Shown in pieces: positions 15,032 to 28,301 of a stretch of DNA of 64,000 bases (within the stretch, counting starts at the first letter, position 1; every line of letters starts with the position of its first letter). The position numbers and the translations under genes are program-made. The stretch is from Moringa oleifera (Eukaryota; Streptophyta; Magnoliopsida; Brassicales; Moringaceae): assembly GCA_021397835.1 (NCBI GenBank), contig JAJFZO010000609.1, forward strand, positions 7,442,001 to 7,506,000. The letters are read 5' to 3'. The notes beneath the pieces were generated by a model. It searched no databases. It had not been told where the DNA came from and saw only the letters and a list, made by a program, of their open reading frames with translations.

Positions 15032-15510
15032 AGAGTGACTATGGTTTGATTTCAATTCTGAATCGTTGATTGAAGGTTCATTGTTAGAATGAACCAAAAC
15101 TTGAACGGTTAAAACTTTGGCTTCGATTAAAATTCAATTTAAAAACGATTCAGATTTCAATTCAAATTTTTGTTCATAAACAATTCAAGTTTAAATTCAA
15201 TTTAAGTTTGATTCAAATTCGATTTAAAAAATTGTTTCTCTTTAATAAAAATATTTTGTAATTAAATTAAAATTTTTTAATAAAAATATAATAACTATAT
15301 TTTATTAAAAATATAAAAATTAAATTATTTTATAATTTTTAAATTAATTTTTAATAAAAAAATTTAAATTAAATTATTTTATATATTTTTAATTAATTTA
15401 AATTAAAATCATATTTTGATTCAAAATTTATATAAATCATAATCTAATTATTTTAAAATAATTTTGATTACGATTTAAATCATCAATTTAAACCAGACGA
15501 TAGTCACTCT
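15032..15510. mobile_element. MITE-like element with terminal inverted repeats
   Basis: The left end AGAGTGACTATGGTTTGATT and the reverse complement of the right end, AGAGTGACTATCGTCTGGTT, match over the first 11 bases and partly beyond. The 479-bp interior is very AT-rich and non-coding. Flanking 8-mers (AACCTCCA and AACACCTG) are only similar, so no target duplication can be claimed. The superfamily is undetermined. Confidence 0.65.
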
Positions 15511-15836
15511 AACACCTGACTAACATAAGTTCACGTAATTTCATCACAAAAAGAGTATTAACAAGTAGAGTTCATACTTGAGTTTTATGCCTTCTATGCC
15601 ATACTTCAAGATGAATGAAACGGAAAAAAACCATGATCACCAGGACCACAACAGCAGTAGTTCAAAACTATATTGTTATAAATTCGGAAGAAAAATTTAC
15701 ATATTTTTGCAACAACATCCAGCTTATATCTCAAGAAATGTTACAACATCCTCCTTTTTTTGGGGTCTAAAAAGGCTTGACACACATTCTATTCTTAATT
15801 GAACCCGCAACAAAACTATTCATCTGTATTGGTAAT

Positions 15837-16026
15837 GCATTATTCACAGCAGCTCAGAAATTGTCGACCAAAACTATTATAATCACAGGTAGCATCTGTA
15901 AAATCCTGTTGTCTACATTGTTCATCACAACTATCATAATCACAGGTAGCATCTCCAAATCCTGTTGTCTTGTGATAGATCACTCCATCTGCACCAAGAA
16001 AAACATCCGCAAGGTGAGCATCAAAC
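15837..16026 (-). other. 3' UTR of BAG6-like gene containing an internal duplication
   Basis: On the minus strand the segment GATGCTACCTGTGATTAT occurs twice (about 15936-15953 and 15886-15903 on the plus coordinates). Each copy is followed by a similar AATAGT/GATAGT stretch. An open frame of about 69 codons runs through it (with DATCDYDSCDEQC and DATCDYNSFGRQF). It is out of phase with the upstream exon, so I treat it as UTR. Confidence 0.4.
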
Positions 16027-19000
16027 TCAGTTCCACTAAAAGAAAGCACGTGGAAAAGTTCATATACTTGATATTAGGCAGAGTCACAGCAACCACAGAT
16101 GGGTCTGCAGTTTCTACTAACTCAGGAATATGCTAAAGTTCTCAACAGCTATGAGTTTTTGGTTTCAAAGGCTACCTATTCACTCATCTTCTAATTATCT
16201 ACCATTAAAAAGAAAGTAAAGTGTGACTGGCAATCATGAATTTTTTTCCACTTAATTCCAATTAGAAGATCCAATTGGAAGTTCCAGAATTTTATGACAC
16301 AAGAATTTATGAGCTTGAGGCTATTTAAGTAACTTTCTAACATCTGTGCATATGATTAATTCCCATTACCAGAAACAATCAGAAATCTGACATAAGGCAA
16401 TCATAAATAAATCTCTTGAGAAATCTAATCTATAAGCCTTTGTTTAATGCAACTTCCATGCATTATTATATTATTTTCTAGAACTTTGATTTATCATTAA
16501 CTATAAATACTTCAGAGAGAAAAAGAGACGAGAATGATGAAAAAACAGATTCAGCAGTACACCTTTTGGCGTTTTGGATTTGGAGGGCCCGATTCAGAAT
16601 CATCCGGCTGCCCTGATGTCTCACCATTAGCATTCTCAGCCTGTAAACACACTGTTTAGCATCTCTATGTGTTTGCGTGATTATTAGTGTCATTAAACAG
16701 TGCCATATTTTCAACTTCCGCTCTAGCACCACATGTTATTTCATAAATAAAATGGAAACAACTAATTAAGGTAACAATAATTGAATATTTCCAGTAACAT
16801 GACGGATGCAAATACATCATAAGATAATTGATGAGACAAGCTTACCTGTGTAACTATACTAGGAAGAAAAGTATATATGCAGTAACAAAGACATGACGAC
16901 GTTACATGGATACATGATGAATCAAGCTGGTTAGAAAGTTTCTTTCATGAAAAGGGAAAAAGCTTACCTGGCTTGAAGAACCTTGAGTCATTCTGGGCTC
17001 AGAAGCATTACGTTGTCTCTGTGTAATTTGAGATATAAGGGGCATGATCTGCCCAAGTATATTTGATAGAAATATCCCCTCCTCCGTAACACTTGGCTCT
17101 GCTCCAGCAAAACCACCAGATGGGGCTGCATGATCTGGAACAGGTCTTGTAGCTGTTCCATGCAAACTAGCATCATCTATATTGATCTCACTACCAGGGA
17201 AAAGGCCCCTTAGAAGCTGAACCACACTGCTTGAAATCTGTCTCTGAGTTTCTTGATTGTTCTCGGTACTGCCAGTTGACAAATTGTTGACAGTGCCACC
17301 ACCATGACAATTAGATGGTTCCTGCTGTCTAAAATTGGGATTTGGCAATCTTCCTACAAGAACAAGAAGTTGCAAGGATTCAGCCAAGGAAAAGATAACC
17401 ATTATGGTTTGCTGAAGCAAAACCAGTAACTGGCCTCATATTTCCTGCTCCCTTAATCAAGGCATGACTATCAACCAACAAGCCATATTTTAACTCTTCA
17501 TTGAACTGCCTACTTATTACCCTTTCTATTCTCCCTGAAAATGAATGCTCAAGGGAAAGACACTAAGGTCCTGAGCCATCCTTTACTATTACATCCAATA
17601 CGAGTTAGCAAATTTTGATGTTTCTCTGAACTTTGCAAGTACATATGCTAAACAAATAATCAAAGAACAAGTTTTCATGCATATAAGAAACAGAAGGGAG
17701 GAAAAAAAAAAGGAAAAGGGTGGAGCAAGAGCAATAGTTTAGGAAAAGTAAACTTCGGAACCGGAGAATGTCCTTCACTGGTTTGGTGAGACTATCATGT
17801 GTTAATTGACCTTCATAACACAATTGCAATTGTCTGTGATGCAGGTTATCTTTGCCGAGCAATTTGGGCAATAAGAGAATTGATTACTTCAAAATCAATA
17901 CTATAAACTAAACCTTTGCAATTTGCAGGCAATAAGACTATAATTAAACCATCTATTGGAAACATAAGATACTCAGAAAATGAATCACAACAAGCAAAGA
18001 TGTATGTATGTTACAGATAATCTACTGCAGGCCTCGGGTGGCAAGATGATCACACATATATTTCATAAGAAACTTCTGCATGCAAAGGCATCATTTTATG
18101 CAAATATCATAGCTTCAGTTTCTTTTCATCAATAACTCTGACAGATTCAATATTCTGATTGAGCATCAAAGTTTCTATAATAGTCCATGTACATGATGCT
18201 AAATGGATCCATTCCCGACACCCCACCCAACAGCACCACCTGGCAAGCCTTCAAGGGTTTGAGCTTGCCCAAGATCAACTTCCCATAAATCAGCTTCTGT
18301 TTCAAAACATATTTGTCTATCAAATGTGACATTGGATATAATCACCTCTTTGATCTCTATTCCTATGATGAGAGAATAAACTAACTTGAATTCTACTGCC
18401 ATTCTACTTCTCAAATTCCAAAAGATATTCAGGACTCCTGCAGCTATTTGTACACTTCTACTCATTTCAAATAATAGGAGGCAAAGTCACTGAACTGATG
18501 TCTCTATCTTTGAATGAAATTTATCTGACTGACTATAGAAATGATTCAGAACAAAAACTGAGATCACACAACTTCTGCCTGACTATAGAAATGATTCAGA
18601 ACAAAAACTGAGATCACACAACTTCTGCCAGCTTTTCTCTTAAAAGATACTATTTTTCTTTGTCTTCTTTTCCCCTTTTCTAGGCTTAGGAAACCAATCA
18701 TCTGCAGTATAATCTGCATGATATTTCCGTCCTTCATTTACCCATCCCTAATCAACTTTTTCAGGGATTACAAAATCTGCCGAGATAGATAATTAATTCT
18801 AGCAGCCAACAATAGATTTTCTTTGTTCTTAGGGCACTAAATGGCAAGAGCTTCGTTAGTTAGATGCTCTGGTAATTCTATCTGAAAAGTAGTGTTCTGA
18901 GGCATTTTACTTGAAGGGAATAGATCAAAATATTCTTCTCAATGCATGGTCTAAATCTGACAGTAGCAATCGGTGATGCAGATTTAGGGTATGGGATGAC

Positions 19001-22000
19001 TAGTAGAAGAAAATTAAAACAAGATCGCATTCAAATGATTCGGTGAACATCAACCCCAAGAGCACCAATGCTCATCTCCCTAACAGTTAACACCATTCAG
19101 ACAAATAGTAAACATGGCAATCACTAAGATTGAGAGCAACATCAGAAATAACAATATATTACCACATCAGAATAATAAAAATAACTAATATTTTAGGCTG
19201 CCTCAGTTTTAACAACAATTACTGATTTCATAACAAGAAGCTTAAATGTTTAGTAATATATGTTACCATTTCTTGCAGGATCTTCAGCGTTTTGTTGTTG
19301 GAATACAGATCCAGGAACTTGCCGCTGTTCAGCTTGGACCCTAGGAAAAAGATGCTCGCTAGATGCTTGAGATCCTCGTTCACCATTCATGTGTCTTTGA
19401 GCAACATTTTGAAAACTTTCAAGAACCGGAAAGTATAAGCCTACAGAATTGCCATACGAGTTAGAAGGGAACTGAATGAAGGGAGCAGGAGCAGGTACTG
19501 CAACAACTATAGTCCTAATTGTCACTACCCGCACAGACTCTCCAGTCAAAGATGGACTCTCTGAGACACCAGAAATTGTTTGACCAGCATTATTTTCATT
19601 ACCAGAGCTTGTCGCTGAGTTTCTTTGTCCTGAGGGACGCTGAGTGTCTCCACGCTCCTCTCTGTTAACACTGGGTGCTCCACCTGACAAACCTTAAGTT
19701 GAACAACTTTTAAGACCATAACTAGAGAGAATACACTACTCTGAAACTACTGGGCCTGGAAAACACTTAAAAAAGTACCTCTTCGTATTTGTATATCAAT
19801 CCGCCGAGGAAGAAATCCAGTACCATGGCCATTGCCCAAACTTGAGCCAGACTGTAAATTAACCGTGGGGTTAATACCAAAGCTTCCCCCTGCTTGGAAA
19901 GGAAGAGGCTGAACGAATAATGATAAATCAGCAAAAATCTAAATCTACTTAAAATGAACAAAGATACTTTTAGTGAAAATAAAGAGCATTGCCTGAACCA
20001 TGAGAGGGTTTGGACCAGAAGGAGATATGAAGATAGCAGGTCCAGCATTAACCACAGAATTAGACTGCACAAGAAATAAGTAAATAGTAACACATTTAGC
20101 ACAAAGGATGTAGCAGGAGGCAGATGAAATTGATGGAAACAGGGATCAACATACCGGGGTGTGGCCCAACCGAATTGTCATGATTGTTCGTCCAAGCTCG
20201 AGCATAAAGGCGCCAAGATTGTGAAATAAAGCTCCAGTGGCCACTGTACCAGTCTGCACTCTCATCCTCTCTGAGAGGTCAGTCATAGGTGCTTGATCCT
20301 CTAATTGTCGTACAAGTTGCTGGCCATATATTAAAAGAAATAGCAATGTGTGTAACTTCTATTATCGATGAGAAATAAGAATAATGGAAGCTCAAAAACC
20401 ACTCTTTGGTGAAGCAGGCTGCTATCCTCCTGGCAACAACCCCCCTCTCCCCTCCCCACCCCTCCTTTCCTTCCTTCCATCCAAAGCCTTCAAGGGCAAA
20501 GAATAGCCCTCTCAACAATGAAACTAATTGAATCTTGAGCAATAATGCTTCATTAATATCATGAAGGAACAAAATAAACAAGTTAAGCAACATATAAAGA
20601 GTATTAAATGACACTTAAAGACGCACAAGAAGGCATTCTCCGACTTGTTCAATGAGCATTTGCCTAGTAGATAACATCACTTCTCGCAAAGATGCAGGTG
20701 TTGGAAGCCCTTCCTGCACAGTCCCTAAATGCGATTCTGAATTTGAATCTCTTTCTTCAGTCCCAGGCACGGCAGTTGCTCGAGCATTGTGTCTATCACT
20801 CCCAACTGCCAGTACAGGTTGCAACTATATGAACAAGCAGTACAGGAGTAATTAAAAGGCCAGATGTTATCATTTGGAACAAGGAAAAACCTACCAACAC
20901 CATCAAAGTCACGCCTTATTTGACTCAGATATTGTGACAAAGTAGTTAAAGAATCAGGAATCACCTAGAAAGATGAAGATTGTCAAACCATGTATGTTTA
21001 ACCAACGACAAAAATGTATACAAAGAAAAATTGTTATCTTGAAGAATGATGTAGCCACATAGAATACACATGCAAGTGTACACAAAAGTTACAGAAGCAG
21101 ACTAGTAATTCCATACTCACTGGAGGCTGCAGAGACCCCAAGGAGACCATTGTTGGAAGTGCAAAGGCACTACGTGGCCTATCAGATTGACTCCTCATGC
21201 CAGCTAGTTCAGCTTGCAGCTGGGTTGAATATAGCATGCCACTGGCACCAGATGTTCTTTCTAACCTTTGTGGTCCATGTTCCTTTCATTTCCACCCTCA
21301 AGTAAGATTAAGCATAACCAAGTACACAGAAATATTAAACAAGAAATCTTTAAAATTTTAGAAAACATGAACCCAAACTTTCCAAGACCTCCAACAAACT
21401 GTCAGCATCAACTTTGAAGTCCAACTTGTGGCTTCAAATGTTTAAGCTTTATAGACATGTATTTTAGACATTTCATTTTTGGAGCTGTCTCTGTGTGAGA
21501 GAGGGAGAGAGTTTTCCATTTGTCACAAAAAATAATATTAATAATAATACTAACTTTTTTCCAAAAGCTCAACCATACAAGTTAAAACTCAGTAAGATTT
21601 ACCCTAGCATCAACACCGTCTCCACCATTGCCAGTGTTTGGAAATCCAAAAGATCCAAGAATAGCAGAAACAATCTGTTCAGAAATACAAACAAGAAATC
21701 AATGTAAATAAAAATACATGGGTAAAACAAGAATAATTTCACCCAATCTCCATGTAGTGGTAATCTTACCCGACTGACTTCTGGGGGAACTCCATTGCCT
21801 TGATCTTGGATATTGAAAGTTTCAATTACCACACTGGGGCTTACTTGGATCCCTTGACGATGGCTTGCAGCTGATGCAGTATCATTAGCTGCATCATTAT
21901 GGTTTTAGTTGGTAAATCCTTAATAGTCATAGTTAAAAATTATGTTTTCAGAAGCAAAGGATACACGCATTGATATCATCAATGCATTGCAAATTCAATC

Positions 22001-24946
22001 GAAGCAAATAGTGCACACTGAGTATATGTTTCAAAAGAAGAACTATGAAATATTTATTCTGAAAATGACTTCCCACATCAACACTATAAGATAAAGATCT
22101 TATCAGCCAAGAGAATAAGAAAAATATGACGAATCAAATTCAAAATTAAAAATCAGTATCCAGACATATATCTATGTCACTGAATTGGTATCCAAGTGTT
22201 GTCCAATTTTGACTTATTATGAACACTTCACCAGACATCTAATTTCAATCAATTATACAAAATTCATCAGATTCTTCTGGGAGCAAAAAGAAAATTCACC
22301 ACAACTGATACTCTTTAATGAATTACATGAAAGAATCAAAACACTTTAGAGAATAAGAGCAAAGTTATTCAACATCAAAGGTGACTAGTTGCATAGTTTA
22401 GATGATATCTACTGATATGAAGTTTTTGCCACGAAATTTTATGCCAAGCCAATGAAAACTGTGTCTAAAGCACCAAAAAATTAACCAGGTCATGCAAGAT
22501 AGCAGAATACATGGAATATATTATTTAGTTTGATTTCAATCATAGGCTACTCAAATCCGTAGGCAGCACATTCATGACTCAACATGCTACAGAACAACGA
22601 AGCTTTACCGAAATGGATTTACATTAAGCACTTCATAGAGGACAACTATGACCAAGGCTTCCATATCAAACATAAAGTCACTTCCAGAGAACAAAGAAGC
22701 TTCATATCATACCACAGTCAAATTCAATTACCAAACAACCTGACCAAATAACCACGCTATGTTTATGATGCAAAGACAATTTTGTGAGAATCTCAGAGCA
22801 TACCTGAAGGATTGGGTTGGCCATCCGGTGACGGAGGAACAGGCTGCCTGACCACCAGATGCAAGGTATGACCGTCCTCAACATCTAACTTATGTTAAGA
22901 AAGTCAAATGTTAACTTGGGGGAGGGGGATTTTGTCAGAAATTTTGAATGCAATGCATTTAGTCAGAGAAAGGAGTAGACTAAAGTCGCCCCATTTTAGT
23001 AGCAGTGTATCAGAAGATTCAACTACTCAGCTCGAAGAAGGCCAAGCTCTTACATTAAATCCAAAAACTTCAATTCAACATAAATGAAGCTCAGAATCTT
23101 CCAGTAGCAGTAAAAGCCACCACTTAGAGGAAAATTTAACTTAAAATCATACTGTGGTAAATGAAAATTAGAATGGCTGCTCACACATTATAGAAAGATG
23201 TCATAAGATGGAAAACGTGTTCTTAATGCTCTGATTACTAGAGTAGAAACTAAAATATGCTAAAAGCAAGCAATTCTTAATGAGATATCAACTCTCATAC
23301 AATTCAACATATATATATTTTATATAGAAACTCTTACAATTCAATATCACTTTGTATAACATATAGTGCACAATCAACTTTTAGATCATGTCATGAAAAA
23401 GTAATCATCTACAGGCACAACACCAGGTCATGCCCTTCTCAGTTATTTGGCTACTTAAAATTTTTATGCCTATAACCCGTCTACAAAAAATTTTCATTCA
23501 ATTTCAATTGCTTAACTTCAATGAGCATCCAGAAAAGGAAGACAAGGGAAGTTGCAATTTTTATTTCTTACCACAAAAATATGCCCTCTATAACTATCCT
23601 GCAGTCTATAAAGCTAACATGAAAGTTTTTCTTTGCTTTCCATTTTAGTTTCTACCAGGAAAGATTCCGACTCAAAGTTCGCCAGCCTATACCTTAATTA
23701 CCCAACGGTAATCTAGTAGCCATTAATTTCCTTACCATATTGCTTTTATTTTTGTTACTACTACAGGAGCTCATTACATTGGTTCAGTTTTATAGCATAC
23801 AACATGATTATCATCATGAAATATGGAAAAGCACAGGAATGTGTACACAAAAATACAAGTGAGTTAGCGGTCCAGTATAACATCTAACATTAGGATGTCC
23901 CTCTTCAAGGAGTGGTGCACATAGCTTTTGTGATATTGACCCACCTTGTTTAAATTTGCAAACAGAATTGGAAAACAGAGTAGCGTAAATAAGGTTTGAG
24001 CTCCCTCCTTAAATCAACCATCATTCTCAGGTGTAAGAGAATCATTAATTTATAATTAATTGAGATTCAGATCTTTTGAGACCACAAATGGAAACATATA
24101 TCTAGAGACACGTGCACAAAAATGCAACAACACATATGCCCAAATATGGACATGCATAAAGACTGAAAGCAAAAGGAAAAAATCCTGATCAAAAAGAGGA
24201 AAGGATCTCAAATAAAAAAGAGAATGCATACCTCAAAGTATTGAAAAGTCAAAATACTTTTCATAACTCAAATAAACTTAAAGGGAAAAATCCAGAAAGA
24301 AGGATACGATAAGCAGATAGAAGTTGGTTGTCGTTCAGAACTCTCCCACGGCATATGAGACGTTGTTGTTCTGACAGCACACCAGTGACAGAAGCAATCT
24401 GTTCTTTCAGAGCAGGTACCGGCACCTGTAGGATACCAAGAAAACCGAATAGACCAATGTCAAAGCATGTTCACTCTATTAGAATTTATAACAACAACAT
24501 TCAGTTCACAGTGCAGGGTGCCAATCTATGTATTGACATAAGAATCAGTTTCCTTATGGCTAAAAGCATATTAGTTGCGGAAATCCATCATTGGCAAGCT
24601 GTGGTGATCAGCCAGAAGCACAGATTGATACACTAAACTTTAATTTTGCTCCAGTAAGTGCAAGAAAAGAGTTTCTTTCTAGGTGGGGCAGGGAGCGGAG
24701 AAGAAGGGAAATTGGCAACAGGAACTTTTAAGTCCTGAGTGATTAAATGACATGAATCCCTTCCCAAAATGAAACAACACAAAAATTAGATGGATCAATG
24801 ATAAAATAGCATGTAATATTCACCTGTTTGTCCACTCGCAAAGTATAAATCCGAGAATCCAATGTTTTTACTTTTATTTCGATGGTAGTTTCAGAACCTT
24901 CAACGTCACCATCCTTAGGAAGTTTACCACTGCTATTACTTCCCAT
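16027..24946 (-). CDS. BAG6-like ubiquitin-like domain protein
   Basis: Coding exons in order: 24946-24824, 24425-24308, 22884-22804, 21888-21770, 21674-21603, 21282-21121, 20964-20895, 20805-20627, 20319-20155, 20052-19981+ (ending at the CAG near 19994), 19908-19779, 19692-19267, 17353-16968, 16640-16563 and probably 16035-16027; about 729 residues. An N-terminal ubiquitin-like domain (about 21-105) contains IEIKVKTLDSRIYTLRV, PVPALKEQIASVTGV, QQRLICRGRVL and HVEDGHTLHLVVRQP. It is followed by low-complexity Pro/Gly/Ser/Asn-rich sequence, with a conserved GALFHNLGAFMLELGRT block near 330 and a basic end, PPNPKRQK. This is the layout of plant homologues of BAG6/scythe, a chaperone-linked quality-control protein; that function is inferred by family. 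Uncertain points: the acceptor at 20805 (chosen because it alone keeps the frame), the GC donor of the tenth exon, and the final three-codon exon. Confidence 0.82.
18531..18629. repeat. Perfect 50-bp tandem duplication in an intron
   Basis: The unit starting GACTATAGAAATGATTCAGA is repeated head to tail (18531-18580 and 18581-18629), identical except at the last base. It lies in the intron between the 19692-19267 and 17353-16968 exons of the BAG6-like gene. Confidence 0.9.
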
Positions 24947-24968
24947 TCTCCTCAGACCACAGAGATAG

Positions 24969-27900
24969 CTATGAACAAACAAAGTATACAATAGAAACTT
25001 AGCACACAACCAAAAACTATAATTTAGTTTTTTTGTATAGAAATATTTGATGCAAAATACCCAAAGTAACTCTTTCTTTTCTAGAGTGGAAAAAGAAAGA
25101 TAAAGCTTTATCTTAGGATCCAGTGGGTGGAGGGGGTCAAACAACAAACTTCAAGAAAATTATTTCGATTGAACTGCATAATGAGTAACAACTGAAAACT
25201 ATAGAAAGACATAGTAATGCAAATAGAAAGCCAAGGACAACCTTATATAAAGAAGTCATAAGGGGAAATAACAAGTTACCTCCCAAATATAAAGATAGAA
25301 TATGCACATGTCAGAATCTTTTGTAAATTTACATGTTTGTGTAGTTAAGCAATGCCTAAACAAATTTGTATGAGTCTCATGAATACACTATCTCAACCGA
25401 TTAAGGGCCCTAAATGATTATAGGAACCATAAGAAGAAACAGAAGGTGCAACCCTTATCATAAATAGGAAACAAATAAGTTCTAAACCATCACATTGGTT
25501 ACTTTCTAATTAAAATCCTAGCCTACAATAGATCTTTTTATAATTTTCTACCGTCATAGAAATTCTCCATCAACTCTGCTCTATTTTTAGTTGTCTTCTC
25601 AGTGTAAACAGAAAGGGTTATGATACTTGCTGCACAAAGTAATGGAGAAGTCCCACATGTGAGATACAGAAACAAGAACAATGGCTGTAATAAGAAGTTC
25701 AATGTAATCACCGAAAAACTCCCATTCTTATAAGGCCATGAAAATTTCTTTTAATAATATTAACTTCCTTTTGTAGTGGCACAAACTTCTTCACAAAAAA
25801 TCAAACTACTTTACCCTCCAAATGCCATCAAAAGATATGAAGACACTAATTCAATCCCTCCCTGGTTGCTTATAAGTTACAATACCACCATTTCCTCAAA
25901 TCTAATGAACCAAACAATATCCATTGTTCAATATCATGAATCCAGAAGCGCCAAATGGGTCACGTTAAAGAGACACTCAGCCATGTCTATGAGCAGTTTA
26001 CACAGGTAAGTATCCATGCAATAATTTCAAAACCATTAGAATGAAACAAATATGGAAAGAGGTAAGTTAATTGATTGGGACAAAAGTGTCTATAATTAAC
26101 ATATAATCTAAACTCATGCATGCAAATGTAGGCATAAGACATACCTTTACATGTCCACATGAACAAACACATTTGAGCATGAATTTATACAAACATGACA
26201 ATTTTTTTCAAAAAAAAAGGAATCCCAACTTTCAGACAACAGGCAGGCACGTAAATACTCTAACTATATTAACTACTTTTTTTCTATCAAGGTAGACCAA
26301 CAAGCCGGAAGTTTAGCATTTCATTAACTGAAAATTTAAAGAGAGAAATACGAGTACAACATCCATATACTTTCCATGTTTTAGAGGACTTGAAATTCCC
26401 TGATACCTCAACAAGGTTATGTCCCTACAACCAATACATGAGAAAAATGGAATGCAAAGAAAATGGTACAATATGATTAATTTCTCATCGAACAGCAAGA
26501 AGGAAGAAGAAAGTGAAACCTCAATTCTCGTACTGCATGCAGCAAAACAAAAGGCCAAAAAGCTTTCCAATTAATACCACATGGACTCACAGATGTTTTT
26601 CTCAGTATAATTTCCAAACTTAGAAGAATCCCAAACTCTGCAGAATCTCTTTATAATATAATAAATATCTGAGATGCAGTATCTGTCTAGCAAATGTTGC
26701 TTATTGCTAACATAGATCAACTTACATTTCTCCTTATGGAAATCACATTCTTAAAGGATTGTTTGCTAAAAAAAAGGTTGCAGTTATTTCAAATAAGATT
26801 GCTTCTGTAAGTCGAGGATATTATCAAAGAATCATATGAATATAGCCCATACAACCTATCAAATATATGTGTGTGTGTGAATATCACCCTTACCAATCAC
26901 TTGTACAATTTTTTCTCACATAACAGGAACCACAAATATCAATCATTAGTAATACTTTTTCATGGTGGAAGGAAAAAAGTAATGTGCCTGCATAAGCTTT
27001 ATTTTTTCCATACATGATGGTAATATCCAATTCTATTTATCAAATTGTGTACCATATTAAAAAGTTCAAATAAAACATCATTTTGCATGATTTCTCATAT
27101 GAAAAAATCGCCATCAAGAAACCTCTGGAAAGGCTGAATGTGGTTCTAGATGGACAAAATCAGTTTTGACTTGTTTGTTTCTTAGAGCAGAAAAACATAG
27201 CTTTTGGCATCATAATTGTTCCTTTTAACGTAAAGCCTACAGAAACTAGATAGAATTCCAAGTCCATGAATGTAAGCAATGCCTCGTACTCTCGTTTAAA
27301 TCACAAAGTACATAGATCAACTGCAAATGGATATTATTTTTTTAATCAAAATTGTTCCTTTTGACATAGAATCCAAGGGCATGAACAGAAGCCAGGCCAC
27401 ATACTCTACTTTAAATCACAAAGTGCATAGAACAACTGCAAATGGATATTCATTCTTTTTTTAAATGAGAAAATGTAAATGGATATTTCAGCTGATCATG
27501 AAAACAAAAGAGACACAAGCATTCAGATATCTGCACTGTGCCAACAAAATGTATGTTTTCCATCAGATTCTTTAAAGCAAAAGGCATCAAAAACTCATTG
27601 CTACTTACCAACAGAACAAACACAATATGTCAGAACTTACCTCCCAAAATCAAGGAACTTCACATCCAATTGTAGGCCTTCTACAATTTCTACCATCAAA
27701 ATTACATGAAACAAGGACAGTGGGAACTGAAATCCAAATAACAATTTTTTTTTTTTTTTCACTTTTCATATTCAAGAAGGCCAATCCCAACCACACCAAA
27801 AGGGAGATATAAGTACATAATTAGGATTCTTTAAGCATTTCGCACGTGGCCATAATTTACGAAGCCTTCCCCAAGAAATAATTAGATTGCCCATGGACAC

Positions 27901-28126
27901 GATTCTAGGGTTTATCAAATTGAACAAGGATGAAGAAAACGAAAAGCTCTCGCTTTCTTGCTACAAAGAACGGTGTCATATTTGAATTGTTATCTCAAAC
28001 CCAATCACCAAAGGGACAAACAGGGAAGCACCCAAAATTCGCAACCCACTAAAGCAAAATTGAAGACCCAATTGCAAAGGAAAAATCAAACAAGAAAAAC
28101 ACTGGAAGAAACACATTCACAGCTAC
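24969..28126 (-). other. Long intron in the 5' UTR of the BAG6-like gene
   Basis: The first coding exon has an acceptor (GTTCATAG before CTATCTCT) at 24969, 22 bases upstream of its ATG. The nearest good donor in a pyrimidine-rich leader is at 28126 (ATATCAG followed by GTAGCTG). That gives a leader intron of about 3.16 kb, a frequent arrangement in plant genes. No coding sequence was recognised inside. It contains a diverged tandem duplication (27214-27450). Confidence 0.55.
27214..27450. repeat. Diverged tandem duplication of about 120 bp
   Basis: ATTGTTCCTTTTAACG.../...AAATCACAAAGTACATAGATC (27214-27335) is matched by ATTGTTCCTTTTGACA.../...AAATCACAAAGTGCATAGAAC (27350-27450). Both copies end in ACTGCAAATGGATATT. 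It lies in the leader intron of the BAG6-like gene. Confidence 0.75.
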
Positions 28127-28261
28127 CTGATATCAGTGACACCTCCTAGAAGATTTCAGTAGACTCCAAGAAAGGAATTGAATATCGAGAAACGAGCGAG
28201 AGAGCGAATGAGAGATACCGAGAGCTAGATATACGACGCAAAACGAATACTGTGTGCTCTC

Positions 28262-28299
<38 letters not shown>
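28127..28299 (-). promoter_or_regulatory. Probable 5' UTR exon of BAG6-like gene with CT microsatellite
   Basis: On the minus strand this stretch precedes the inferred leader-intron donor. It carries a long CT/GA repeat at 28262-28299, near the expected transcription start. Its upper limit is not defined. Confidence 0.45.
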
Positions 28300-28301
<2 letters not shown>

